Below, piece after piece: positions 28,769 through 37,293 of a stretch of DNA of 64,000 bases. Numbering within the stretch: the first letter of the stretch is position 1; each line of letters opens with the position of its first letter. The position numbers and the translations under genes are program-made. Origin of the DNA: Chitinophagaceae bacterium UBA4411 (GTDB taxonomy: Bacteria > Bacteroidota > Bacteroidia > Chitinophagales > Chitinophagaceae); contig DGQP01000007.1 in assembly GCA_002400415.1 (NCBI GenBank), positions 416,199 to 480,198 of the forward strand. The letters are read 5' to 3'. The notes under the pieces are model-generated. The model was not told where the DNA came from, made no database searches, and worked only from the letters and a program-made list of their open reading frames with translations.

Positions 28769-29866
28769 ATGGTTAGATTTGTTGTTATGCGATACGGAAA
28801 CGGACGATATTGGTTGTTTCAAACGATTGGGTGGGGGAGTTTTGCCCTGATCTATATCTTTTTTGCATTTTCGTTTGACCAGCTCAAAACAACCTTCTTC
28901 CTGCGCCTGGGGGTCTTTCTGGCACTTGGCGTTTTTTGTTCTCACCTGATGCGGGTCGTTATTATCCGCCTGGGATTACTGCAAAAAAGCCTGAACACAC
29001 AGATACTCCAGTTTTTCATTATCACTTTTGTGCTGGCGTTCTTTGTTTCTTTTCTTTATGTGGAAACACTGGTTCTGACCGGGTTATTAAAAAATAACGA
29101 TACTGAGCTCCTGAACAGGAAGGGATATAGCTATTGGTTTAATATATGGCTGCTGGTACTGAACAATGCTTTTTTATATTTCCTTCTATTCTTTATCTGG
29201 AACCTGATCTACTTCGTTTATCATTATGTGGAAAAGAGCAGGAAGCAGCAATTAGACACACTGAAACTGGAAGCCCTGGTCAGGGATCTCGAATTAAAAA
29301 CGATTAAAGCACATATCAATCCTCATTTTATTTTTAATTCGTTGAACAGTATCCGTGCCCTGGTGGATGAAAATCCACAGCGGGCAAGGGCCGCTGTAAC
29401 GGAGCTAAGTAATATTCTTCGCAGCAGTATGCAAACCGATAAGGTGGAGAGGGTGCCTTTTGAAAGGGAGTTGAATATTGTAAAGGACTATCTGGCACTG
29501 GAAAATATGCGTTTTGAAGACCGGCTCAGGGTGGAATATCAAATTGACGAGGATACACTGGATTTACAGGTTCCGCCAATGATGCTGCAAACGCTTGTCG
29601 AAAATGCCATCAAGCATGGCATCAGCAAACAGATTGGTGGTGGCGTGGTCCGTATTATTTCTGATTTTAAAGGTACTTACCATGAATTGTCTGTCCAAAA
29701 TACCGGTTACCTGAACGGGTATTCATCCAGTAATGAAGGATTCGGAATTTCAAGTACTACCAACCGCCTGAATCTTTTATACGGGGATAAAGCTAAATTT
29801 GAGATAAAACAGGTTTCGCCATCACTGGTGGAAGCCAGGGTAATGATACCTTTTGATGCTAATTAA
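28769..29866 (+). CDS. LytS-type sensor histidine kinase
   Basis: The 365-aa kinase has four N-terminal TM helices (about 15-37, 43-70, 78-104, 122-151), a coiled-coil linker and a His_kinase/HATPase pair. The phospho-acceptor motif is HINPHFIFNSLNS (conserved His186), and the ATP site is PMMLQTLVENAIKHGI. The response regulator starts 10 nt later, making a LytS/LytTR pair common in Bacteroidota. An alternative start at Met7 is possible. The signal sensed is unknown. Confidence 0.92.
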   Translation: MVRFVVMRYGNGRYWLFQTIGWGSFALIYIFFAFSFDQLKTTFFLRLGVFLALGVFCSHLMRVVIIRLGLLQKSLNTQILQFFIITFVLAFFVSFLYVETLVLTGLLKNNDTELLNRKGYSYWFNIWLLVLNNAFLYFLLFFIWNLIYFVYHYVEKSRKQQLDTLKLEALVRDLELKTIKAHINPHFIFNSLNSIRALVDENPQRARAAVTELSNILRSSMQTDKVERVPFERELNIVKDYLALENMRFEDRLRVEYQIDEDTLDLQVPPMMLQTLVENAIKHGISKQIGGGVVRIISDFKGTYHELSVQNTGYLNGYSSSNEGFGISSTTNRLNLLYGDKAKFEIKQVSPSLVEARVMIPFDAN

Positions 29867-29876
29867 AACAAGTCAC

Positions 29877-30605
29877 ATGAGAGCAATTATTATCGATGAT
29901 GAACGACTGGCAAGGGCCGAGCTAAAGAAGCTGTTACAGGATTTTCCGGAAGTGGAAGTAATCGATGAAGCAGCGAATGCCGAAGAAGGGGTTAGCAAAA
30001 TCGAAAGTCAGCGACCGGACCTGATCTTTTTGGATATCCAGATGCCGGGTAAAACAGGGTTTGATATGTTGTCTGACCTGGAGCGTTCACCACAGGTGAT
30101 CTTTACCACAGCTTATGATGAATTTGCCTTAAAAGCATTTGAAGTCAATGCGCTGGATTATTTACTGAAACCGGTAGAACCCAAACGCCTGGCTGATGCG
30201 ATCCAGAAATTACACCTTGCGGAGAACAAAGAGGCAAGGCCACTGACAGAAAATATCAACAATAGCATCCTGGGTGAACATGACCAGGTATTTGTAAAAG
30301 ACGGGGAAAGATGCTGGTTTGTAAAATTGAACGAAATCCGGCTGTTTGAAAGTGTGGGTAACTATGCGAAAGTGTTTTTTGGGCCCAATAAACCTTTAAT
30401 ACTAAAATCGCTGAATGCGCTGGAAGAAAGACTGGACGAGAAATTCTTTTTCAGGGCTAACCGCAAGCATATTGTAAACCTGCGGATGATCGAGAAAATT
30501 GAACCCTATTTCAATGGTGGTTTATTATTGGAGTTAAAAGGCGGCGAGAAAATAGAAGTCAGCCGCCGGCAAACGGTAAAGTTCAAAGAAATGATGAGTT
30601 TATAA
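29877..30605 (+). CDS. LytTR-family response regulator
   Basis: Starting at ATG 29877, the 242-aa protein has a receiver domain (MRAIIIDDERLAR, phospho-acceptor Asp53 in FLDIQMPGKTG, TTAYDEFALKAF, LLKPVEPKRL) and a C-terminal LytTR DNA-binding domain (FFRANRKHIVNLRMIEKIEP, VSRRQTVKFKEMM). Earlier in-frame TTG and ATG codons overlap the kinase end and are less likely. It is the partner of the LytS kinase just upstream. Confidence 0.93.
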   Translation: MRAIIIDDERLARAELKKLLQDFPEVEVIDEAANAEEGVSKIESQRPDLIFLDIQMPGKTGFDMLSDLERSPQVIFTTAYDEFALKAFEVNALDYLLKPVEPKRLADAIQKLHLAENKEARPLTENINNSILGEHDQVFVKDGERCWFVKLNEIRLFESVGNYAKVFFGPNKPLILKSLNALEERLDEKFFFRANRKHIVNLRMIEKIEPYFNGGLLLELKGGEKIEVSRRQTVKFKEMMSL

Positions 30606-30636
30606 AATTGAATAAATAAAACAGGAAACGGAAGCA

Positions 30637-31920
30637 ATGAAGAAATACATGTTACTGGGGTTGTTGGTTACAACAACCTCTTTTTTATGGGCGCAAAAGA
30701 TTGAAGCTATTATTACTACCAAAGAAGCGGAACGTATTGAGCGGTTCCTGGCATCGGATGAAATGCGGGGACGACGTACTTTCTCCCCCGAAATTGATAA
30801 AGCGGCGGATTTTATCGCAGCTGAATTTAAACAGGCAGGCCTGAAGCCTGCAACTGGTAATCCGGGATTTAAACAGGCCTTTGCAATGGTGCGGCCAAAA
30901 TTCATCAGTGCGGCAGCAAAGCTGGATGATGTGCTGATAGATCAGAAGAATATTATCGTAGTCACCTGTACACCAGAATTGAAAATAGACCAGTCATCCG
31001 GTTATGAAACAGTTTTCATAAAAGCAGGTGCCAACCTTCGCCGTGAAGCGGGGGCATTTGTCAACGCCAATAAAAATCTGTTGGTGCTGGTGGACGAAAG
31101 CCTGGCAGCGGATTTTCCAAGATTAGCGGCTTTAAAGCGTTCCATTTTTAAAACGGATAAGTCGGTAGTATTCATCCTGAGCAATACTTCCCCGAAAAAC
31201 TATTCTATTGAAGCTAAACATGAAATAACTGAGCAGCAAATGGCCAACGTGGTGGGTATCCTGCCCGGGAAAAGCAAGCAGGACGAGTACGTGGTGTTTT
31301 CCGGGCATTACGATCATATTGGTGTGGGCAAACCGGTTGATGGTGATTCTATTTTCAACGGCGCTAATGATGATGCTGCCGGAACAACGGCAGTGATTTT
31401 ATTAGCCAACTATTTTAAAGCGCTGGGGAATAACGAAAGAACAATTGTTTTCGCAGCATTTACTGCAGAAGAAGTGGGTGGCTATGGTTCGCAATATTTC
31501 TCCCGCCAATTCGATCCCGCTAAAGTGATGGCTATGTTCAATATAGAAATGATCGGTACGGAAAGTAAATGGGGGAAAAACTCAGCGTACATAACCGGGT
31601 ATGAAAAAACAGACATGGGACTGATCCTGGAGAAGAACCTGGTTGGTACAGGATTTACTTTTTATCCTGACCCTTACCCGACACAGCAACTATTTTATCG
31701 TTCTGATAATGCCACGCTGGCCAGGCTGGGTGTTCCTGCTCATACTATTTCAACTTCTAAAATGGATAGTGAACCCAACTATCATAAAGTATCTGATCAT
31801 GTGGAAACACTGGATTTGGAAAATATGGCCATGATCATCCGTTCTATTGCTTTAAGTGCAAAAGGTATTATAGCCGGGAAAGAAACTCCATCGAGGGTGA
31901 AAGTGGAAGAATTAAGATAA
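30637..31920 (+). CDS. Secreted M28-family zinc peptidase
   Basis: The 427-aa protein has a signal peptide (MKKYMLLGLLVTTTSFLWA) and an M28 aminopeptidase-type domain with two-zinc ligands: His in SGHYDHIGVG, Asp in FNGANDDAAGT, the Glu pair in FTAEEVGG, the acidic residue in MFNIEMIG, and His in the late VPAHTISTS/YHKVSDH stretch. A PA-like insert is likely between residues ~80 and 200. Activity is probably exo-peptidase in the periplasm or outside. It begins 31 bp after the LytTR regulator and may share its transcript. Confidence 0.9.
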   Translation: MKKYMLLGLLVTTTSFLWAQKIEAIITTKEAERIERFLASDEMRGRRTFSPEIDKAADFIAAEFKQAGLKPATGNPGFKQAFAMVRPKFISAAAKLDDVLIDQKNIIVVTCTPELKIDQSSGYETVFIKAGANLRREAGAFVNANKNLLVLVDESLAADFPRLAALKRSIFKTDKSVVFILSNTSPKNYSIEAKHEITEQQMANVVGILPGKSKQDEYVVFSGHYDHIGVGKPVDGDSIFNGANDDAAGTTAVILLANYFKALGNNERTIVFAAFTAEEVGGYGSQYFSRQFDPAKVMAMFNIEMIGTESKWGKNSAYITGYEKTDMGLILEKNLVGTGFTFYPDPYPTQQLFYRSDNATLARLGVPAHTISTSKMDSEPNYHKVSDHVETLDLENMAMIIRSIALSAKGIIAGKETPSRVKVEELR

Positions 31921-31924
31921 GCGG

Positions 31925-32473
31925 TCACGGATAACCGGCATAAGCACTATACTCGTTAAGCAGGGACTGTATCTTCTTCAGCCATTCGGCCTGCTTTTCT
32001 TTATTGATGCTGTGGTTGGTTTCCTTGTCGTACTGGTTCTGCAAGGATTCTCTTTCTTCCATAATGGAATTATAGATTTTTTTCAGGTCTTTCTGAAAGG
32101 ATTTTTTATTAAAAACATAGTTGCTCATTTCTTTATGCAGCTTGCGGGCAAATAGCTCTGCAATATCAAAATGCCCCTGTTCGTGGCTTAATATGTAGTC
32201 CGTTTTATGTAATCCCCAGGAACGGTCTTTTGAAAAACGACAATGAATAAAATAGCTGAACTTATCATTGCTGATCTTATACTCGATCCCTACGTAGGTA
32301 GTGGTGGTGGCCGCAGCATCTGAGGAAGGATTGGGTGTGGCTTTGTAATCACCCCAATTCAGTTTACGGGAAGCATTCCATTCAATTGTTTCTTCATTGC
32401 TGCCCTGGGCAACTGCTACTGAAGAAAAGAGCAGTGAAATAACAGTCACATATTTAATTAATACTCTTTGCAT
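31925..32473 (-). CDS. Secreted DUF922 protein (putative zinc peptidase-like)
   Basis: The 182-aa protein has a signal peptide (VTVISLLFSSVAVAQG) and the DUF922 pattern: ASRKLNWGDYKATPN near the start, a beta-rich middle, and LSHEQGHFDIAELFARKL, which resembles an HExxH zinc site (HEQGH). DUF922 members are predicted Zn-dependent proteases, but I know of no proven substrate. It is convergent with the M28 peptidase gene (4-bp gap). Confidence 0.85.
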   Translation of the reverse strand: MQRVLIKYVTVISLLFSSVAVAQGSNEETIEWNASRKLNWGDYKATPNPSSDAAATTTTYVGIEYKISNDKFSYFIHCRFSKDRSWGLHKTDYILSHEQGHFDIAELFARKLHKEMSNYVFNKKSFQKDLKKIYNSIMEERESLQNQYDKETNHSINKEKQAEWLKKIQSLLNEYSAYAGYP

Positions 32474-32535
32474 AATTTATCAACGTAAGGTCGCTATAAA
32501 AATTTTACGCCCGGCCATGGCTCACGTTAAAGAAA

Positions 32536-32572
32536 ATAAAAACCCCGGCAACATTTCAGACTGCCGGGGCTA
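32536..32572 (-). terminator. Terminator after pckA
   Basis: CCCCGGCA (32543-32550) pairs with TGCCGGGG (32562-32569). Read on the minus strand, the hairpin is followed by a T-rich tract, about 30 bp past the pckA stop. Confidence 0.8.
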
Positions 32573-32600
32573 CAACGGGAACAACCGTCCGGGTCGTATC

Positions 32601-34205
32601 TTAAATACGGGGTGCTGCTGCTAAAATTTCAGCAGATACACCCGATGCATATTTTTCAAAATTCCTGATGAACAAACCGGCCAGGTATCTGGCCTTTTCA
32701 TCATAAGCATTTTTATCAGCCCAGGTATTGCGGGGATTCAATACTTCTGCCGGAACATCCGGGCAGGAGACAGGCATGGCAACTCCAAAAACAGGGTGTG
32801 TCTCAAACAGTGCATGCTCCAGTTTCCCTTCCAACGCTGCTGTGATCATGGCCCTGGTATATTTCAATCGCATCCGGTTCCCGATACCATAAGGTCCGCC
32901 TGTCCAGCCGGTATTGATCATCCATACACTCACATTGTTCTCCTGCATTTTTTGCCCCAGCATCTGCGCATACTTACCGGGATGCAGGGGAAGGAAGGGC
33001 GCGCCAAAGCAGGCACTGAAAGTAGGTTTTGGTTCTGTAACATCAGCTTCTGTGCCCGCCACTTTTGCTGTGTACCCGGATATAAACTGGTACATCGCCT
33101 GGCCGGCCGTTAATTTGGAAACCGGCGGTAATACACCAAATGCATCACAGGTCAGGAAGAAAATATTTTTAGGTAAACCTCCAACAGAAGGTTCCTGGGC
33201 ATTGCTGATAAAATGCAACGGATAGGAAACCCTCGTATTTTCCGTAACCGAAGCATCATCAAAGTTGATCTTATTCGTACCGGGATAGAATGTAACATTT
33301 TCCACTAATGCACCCGGACGGATCGCATTGAATATTTCAGGTTCTTTTTCTTCAGTCAGGTTGATTGTTTTTGCATAACAACCACCTTCAAAATTGAAGA
33401 TATTATCATCGGTCCATGCGTGCTCATCATCGCCAATCAATTTACGGTTGGGATCAGCGCTTAATGTGGTTTTACCGGTGCCGCTCAGCCCGAAAAAGAT
33501 AGCGGTATCACCCCCATCACCCATATTGGCGCTGCAATGCATGCTCAACACATTCTTTTCATGTGGTAAAATATAGTTGAGTATTGTAAAGATGCCTTTT
33601 TTGATTTCACCTGTATAACCGGTGCCGGCTATCAGGATCATTTTATGTTTGAATGAAATGACCGCTCCGTTATGCTGGCGTGTGCCGCAAACGGAAGGAT
33701 CCAGCTTCAATCCGGGTACAGAAATTACATGCCAGTCAGGTTCAAAATTGTCCAGGCCTTCTTCATCCGGACGAAGGAACATGTTATAGGCAAACAGGTT
33801 GTTCCAGGGTTTTTCATTTACCACTCTTACATTCAGGCGGTAGCGGGAATCTGCGCAGGCATAGCAATCACGAATCCATATCTCGGGTAACATGTCGAGA
33901 TATTCGGTTACTTTTTTAAAAACATTGTCGAAGTATTTTGACTCTATAGGGATATTAAAATCATTCCAGTGAACGGAGTCGGCAGTAGTCTCATCTTTAA
34001 CTGTAAACTTGTCTTTGGGAGAGCGGCCGGTGAACTCTCCTGTTTGAATAACGAGAGCTCCCGTATCGTTCAAAACACCCTCACCGATACGGAGGGTGTC
34101 CTGCACTAACTCTTCAGGGGAAAGCTGGTAGTGAACAGACTCTGTGTTGCGGAGCCCAATTTTTAATAAATGTTTGGCAGAAATAGTGATCGTTGGTACT
34201 GACAT
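32601..34205 (-). CDS. pckA: Phosphoenolpyruvate carboxykinase (ATP)
   Basis: PckA converts oxaloacetate and ATP to phosphoenolpyruvate, the entry into gluconeogenesis. The protein (534 aa from ATG 34205) has full length and the motifs TGEFTGRSPKDKF, the P-loop GLSGTGKTTLS, metal-binding DDEHAWTD, and INTGWTGGPYG. An in-frame ATG four codons earlier is the alternative start; the predicted transcription start near 34225 leaves room for either. Its promoter is overlapped by a 16-bp palindrome shared with the acyl-CoA dehydrogenase. Confidence 0.96.
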   Translation of the reverse strand: MSVPTITISAKHLLKIGLRNTESVHYQLSPEELVQDTLRIGEGVLNDTGALVIQTGEFTGRSPKDKFTVKDETTADSVHWNDFNIPIESKYFDNVFKKVTEYLDMLPEIWIRDCYACADSRYRLNVRVVNEKPWNNLFAYNMFLRPDEEGLDNFEPDWHVISVPGLKLDPSVCGTRQHNGAVISFKHKMILIAGTGYTGEIKKGIFTILNYILPHEKNVLSMHCSANMGDGGDTAIFFGLSGTGKTTLSADPNRKLIGDDEHAWTDDNIFNFEGGCYAKTINLTEEKEPEIFNAIRPGALVENVTFYPGTNKINFDDASVTENTRVSYPLHFISNAQEPSVGGLPKNIFFLTCDAFGVLPPVSKLTAGQAMYQFISGYTAKVAGTEADVTEPKPTFSACFGAPFLPLHPGKYAQMLGQKMQENNVSVWMINTGWTGGPYGIGNRMRLKYTRAMITAALEGKLEHALFETHPVFGVAMPVSCPDVPAEVLNPRNTWADKNAYDEKARYLAGLFIRNFEKYASGVSAEILAAAPRI

Positions 34206-34231
34206 ATAAGCAAGCATATTTGGTGAAGCGA

Positions 34232-34264
34232 CAAAGGTAAGTCACAAACCCGGCTTTGTACAAA
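34232..34264 (-). promoter_or_regulatory. Predicted pckA promoter
   Basis: On the minus strand TTTG (34264-34261) and TACCTTTG (34239-34232) match the Bacteroidota -33 and -7 boxes with a 21-nt spacer, among the best promoter matches in the window. The predicted start is near 34225. Confidence 0.6.
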
Positions 34265-34275
34265 CAAGTGTTAGT
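34260..34275. promoter_or_regulatory. Operator-like palindrome over the pckA -33 box
   Basis: ACAAACAAGTGTTAGT is identical at 15 of 16 positions to the perfect palindrome upstream of the acyl-CoA dehydrogenase (10622-10637). It overlaps the predicted -33 box of pckA, a position suited to repression. Confidence 0.6.
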
Positions 34276-34472
34276 TCTACACATTGGAAACTGGCTAATT
34301 TTTCAATAACAACAGTACTCATTTTCAAAATTTTAGAACGAAAATTGAAGGCTTTTAAAAACCATGATTTTTTTTTGAAAATCATTCATTTTTCAGCCGG
34401 TTCATCTCTTTTGTGATGAAAGTCAGGAAGCCGATATAAATGGTCATTATCTTTAACCCTAAATCCCTTTTC

Positions 34473-35765
34473 ATGAAGTATTTACCTCTTAATCCTGAAA
34501 TTTTTATCCAAAACAGGAAACGGTTTGCCAGCCAGCTCCAAAAAAACTCAATCGCCATTTTTGTGAGTAATGACGAAGTGCCGGTTAACGGGGATGCGAT
34601 CTACCGGTTCAAACAAAATAGTGATGTGTTCTGGTTGAGCGGTATTACGCAGGAGGATAGTATGGTCATCCTGTTCCCGGATAACCCGGACTCCAAATAC
34701 CGGGAAGTTCTTGTACTGGTTCGCCCTAACGAGTTAAAAGAAAAATGGGATGGGAAACGATTAAGGGTGAAGGAAGCTCAGGATATCAGTGGCATCAAAA
34801 CCATTGTGTGGGTGGATAGTCTTGATGGCTTATTACAACCCTGGATTCATTTAGCAGATAATATCTATCTCGATAGTAACGAAAACGACCGCAAAGCCAG
34901 TCTTGTCCGCACCAGGGATTACCGTTTCATTGATGAAATGAAAAGCCGCTACCCGTTGCACAATTACCTGCGTGCGGCTAAGATCATGAAAGAACTGCGG
35001 GCTATAAAAACTTCTTTCGAAGTGGAAGTAATGCAGCAGGCTATTGATATTACTGAAAGGACATTCCGCCGTTTGCTGCAATTCATCAAACCCGGGGTGA
35101 TGGAATATGAAATTGAAGCAGAGATATATCATTCTTTCTTATCACAAAGAGCAACCGGTGAAGCATACGGAAGTATCATTGCCAGTGGCGACAGGGCCCG
35201 GACATTGCATTATGTTTCCAACAACCAGGAGTGTAAAGATGGGGAATTGATATTGATGGATTTTGGCGCCGAATATGGCGGCTATTGTGCTGACCTGACA
35301 AGAACGGTTCCCGTGAACGGGAAATTTACCCGCAGACAGAAAACGGTTTATAACGCATGTTTACATTTACATGATTACGCAAAAAGCTTATTAAAGCCCG
35401 GCATCAGCATCCTGGATTATACCGATAAAGTAGGGGAGGAAGCCACACAGCAATTTCTGAAGATCGGTTTGCTGAAAAAAACCGATGTGAAAAATGAAGA
35501 TCCCGAAAACAGGGCTTACCGGAAATATTTATATCACGGTATCTCACATCATCTGGGAGTAGACGTGCATGATCTTGGTACCAGGACTGAACCCATCAAA
35601 GCCGGAATGGTATTCACCGTGGAACCCGGTATTTATATCGAAGAAGAACAAATGGGCATCCGGATCGAGAATAATCTCTGGATCACGAAGAACGGCAATA
35701 AAGACCTGATGAAAAATATTCCGATCACGGCAGAAGAGATTGAGGCGTTGATGAAAAGGAAATAG
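34473..35765 (+). CDS. Aminopeptidase P family protein (Xaa-Pro aminopeptidase)
   Basis: The protein (430 aa from ATG 34473) has an N-terminal AMP_N domain (MKYLPLNPEIFIQNRKRF, NSDVFWLSGITQEDSM) and a pita-bread metallopeptidase domain with metal ligands Asp in LMDFGAEYGGYCADLTRT, His in YHGISHHLGVDVHD, and Glu in FTVEPGIYIE and MGIRIENN. It removes N-terminal residues preceding proline. An in-frame ATG at 34440 would add 11 residues with no match to the usual N terminus. Confidence 0.92.
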   Translation: MKYLPLNPEIFIQNRKRFASQLQKNSIAIFVSNDEVPVNGDAIYRFKQNSDVFWLSGITQEDSMVILFPDNPDSKYREVLVLVRPNELKEKWDGKRLRVKEAQDISGIKTIVWVDSLDGLLQPWIHLADNIYLDSNENDRKASLVRTRDYRFIDEMKSRYPLHNYLRAAKIMKELRAIKTSFEVEVMQQAIDITERTFRRLLQFIKPGVMEYEIEAEIYHSFLSQRATGEAYGSIIASGDRARTLHYVSNNQECKDGELILMDFGAEYGGYCADLTRTVPVNGKFTRRQKTVYNACLHLHDYAKSLLKPGISILDYTDKVGEEATQQFLKIGLLKKTDVKNEDPENRAYRKYLYHGISHHLGVDVHDLGTRTEPIKAGMVFTVEPGIYIEEEQMGIRIENNLWITKNGNKDLMKNIPITAEEIEALMKRK

Positions 35766-35786
35766 TCCACGGTCAACAGTCCACAG
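35764..35786. repeat. Left inverted repeat flanking the four-helix-bundle gene
   Basis: This 23-nt segment, which begins within the aminopeptidase stop codon, matches the reverse complement of 36165-36187 at 19 of 23 positions. Together the two arms bracket the gene at 35807-36163 and could pair as a long stem in RNA. Confidence 0.6.
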
Positions 35787-35806
35787 CAAAAACCCAACAG
35801 ATCGAA

Positions 35807-36163
35807 ATGGCATTTAAGTTTGAGAATTTAAAAGTGTGGCAATTATCGTTGGAGTTAGCTGATGAGGTTGATTTACTGGCCAATACTTTTCCTGCTCACG
35901 AACTTTATTCCTTTCAAGCCAGATTAGAAGGGCTGCTAATTCAGTATCTATCAGTTATTGTTGAAGGATCAACCGGTTTAACCAATGCGGAATTCAGAAG
36001 ATTCCTGGTAATTGCCAACCGTTCTGCCCTTGAAGTGGTAGGTTGCTTATATTTGGCAAGAAGAAGAGGATACCTGGGAGAGGAAAAATTTACAGAGCTG
36101 TATAACCGGGTTGAATTATTAGTAAAAATGATTCAGGCATTAATTAATACTTTAAACGACTGA
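35807..36163 (+). CDS. Four-helix bundle protein (23S rRNA intervening-sequence protein family)
   Basis: The 118-aa protein fits the four-helix bundle family first found in 23S rRNA intervening sequences: FKFENLKVWQLSLELADEV at the start, FQARLEGLLIQYLSVIVEGS, the FRRFLVIANRSALEVVGCL helix, and the C-terminal VELLVKMIQALINTL. The family includes relatives of Avd of diversity-generating retroelements, and its cellular role is unclear. Here it is not in an rRNA but sits between pepP-type and pssA genes inside imperfect 23-nt terminal inverted repeats, as if inserted. Confidence 0.88.
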   Translation: MAFKFENLKVWQLSLELADEVDLLANTFPAHELYSFQARLEGLLIQYLSVIVEGSTGLTNAEFRRFLVIANRSALEVVGCLYLARRRGYLGEEKFTELYNRVELLVKMIQALINTLND

Positions 36164-36164
36164 G

Positions 36165-36187
36165 CTATGGTCTGTCGACCATGGACT
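36165..36187. repeat. Right inverted repeat flanking the four-helix-bundle gene
   Basis: This is the partner of 35764-35786 (19/23 in inverted alignment). It begins one base after the four-helix-bundle stop codon (tga, 36161-36163) and reaches to 11 bp before the chosen pssA start. Confidence 0.6.
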
Positions 36188-36198
36188 ATAGACCACTC

Positions 36199-36984
36199 AT
36201 GAAACAAATCCCCAATTTATTTACGCTGCTGAACCTGGTTTTTGGTTGTATAGCTATCGTTTTCACCCTGCAACAAGGCGTTATCCTGCTGCCTTTAGAC
36301 GACGCGGGTAATATCCTCACTACACCTGTTCAGCTGGAAAATACACCTGAGAAAATGGTACTGGCATCACTTTTTATCGGTCTTGCCGGTGTAGTTGATT
36401 TCTTAGATGGCTTTGTGGCAAGATTATTCAAAGCAACATCGGAACTCGGCAAACAATTAGATTCTTTAGCAGATGTGGTAAGTTTTGGTGTGGCACCTGC
36501 TATGATTATCTACCAGTTTCTCCGTTTAAGTCTGGCACAGGAAAGCGGTGCATTGGATGCTTCTTTTATATGGCTGGCACCTGCATTTATACTTGCCGCA
36601 GCCGCAGCCTGGCGCCTGGGCAAATTCAATTTAGATACCCGGCAGACCTATGGTTTCCTGGGCGTACCGACGCCGGCGGTCGGATTAACAGTGGCTTCTT
36701 TTCCGCTGATCTACTGGTTTTCTGATAATGCTACTGTAGTGAATATCCTGCTGAATAAATGGCTTTGGTATGTTGTAATTGCACTGCTTGGTTTCCTGAT
36801 GGTTTCTTCTTTGCCGATGCTGGCTTTGAAATTCAAGGGGCTAACGATAAAATCTGCTGTGCCGTTCATTGTGATTGTCCTCGCGGGACTCGCTGCAGTA
36901 TTTTTATTGGGCTGGCTGGCTGTTCCGGTTATTTTCATCACGTATGTTTTGGTATCTTTGCTCTTTAAAAATAAAACAGCATGA
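36199..36984 (+). CDS. pssA: CDP-diacylglycerol-serine O-phosphatidyltransferase
   Basis: PssA makes phosphatidylserine, precursor of phosphatidylethanolamine. The 261-aa membrane protein has the CDP-alcohol phosphotransferase motif DGx2ARx8Gx3Dx3D, seen in LDGFVARLF, SELGKQLDSLAD, plus about eight TM helices. The start at 36199 (MKQIPNLFTLLNL) fits the family; the in-frame ATG at 36181 lies in the neighbouring inverted repeat. Its stop overlaps the purS start by 4 nt (ATGA). Confidence 0.92.
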   Translation: MKQIPNLFTLLNLVFGCIAIVFTLQQGVILLPLDDAGNILTTPVQLENTPEKMVLASLFIGLAGVVDFLDGFVARLFKATSELGKQLDSLADVVSFGVAPAMIIYQFLRLSLAQESGALDASFIWLAPAFILAAAAAWRLGKFNLDTRQTYGFLGVPTPAVGLTVASFPLIYWFSDNATVVNILLNKWLWYVVIALLGFLMVSSLPMLALKFKGLTIKSAVPFIVIVLAGLAAVFLLGWLAVPVIFITYVLVSLLFKNKTA

Positions 36985-37226
36985 CCTATACTGTTCAGAT
37001 AAAAGTAATGCCGCTGAAAGAATTGCTTGATCCGCAGGGAAAAGCAGTGATGGGCGGCCTGCAAAACCTCGGCTTAAATGGTGTGGAAGATGTGCGGGTA
37101 GGTAAAAACATTACACTGCAGGTAGCGGCCGATTCTCCCGAGAATGCAAAAGCTATTGCCGAAGAAGCCAGCAAAAAACTGCTTTCCAACCCGGTTATGG
37201 AATATTTTGAAGTATCTGTTAATTAG
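36981..37226 (+). CDS. purS: Phosphoribosylformylglycinamidine synthase subunit PurS
   Basis: PurS is the small dimeric subunit joining PurQ and PurL in the fourth step of purine synthesis. The 81-aa sequence has the family pattern: VQIKVMPLKELLDPQGKAV, LGLNGVEDVRVGKNITLQV, and a final VMEYFEVSV strand. It overlaps pssA by 4 nt, implying translational coupling. purQ and purL are not in the window. Confidence 0.9.
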   Translation: MTYTVQIKVMPLKELLDPQGKAVMGGLQNLGLNGVEDVRVGKNITLQVAADSPENAKAIAEEASKKLLSNPVMEYFEVSVN

Positions 37227-37293
37227 TTGACAGGTTTGATGAGTTGAAGCGGATTCCGCACTTATCAACTATGAACAGATCAACTTATCAACT
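37224..37293. repeat. Word-echo inverted repeat upstream of rsmI
   Basis: The spacer holds TAGTTGA/GAGTTGA words on the left and TCAACT/TCAACTTATCAACT on the right, around a central perfect hairpin GCGGA-T-TCCGC. The right arm runs into the rsmI start codon. Confidence 0.5.
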
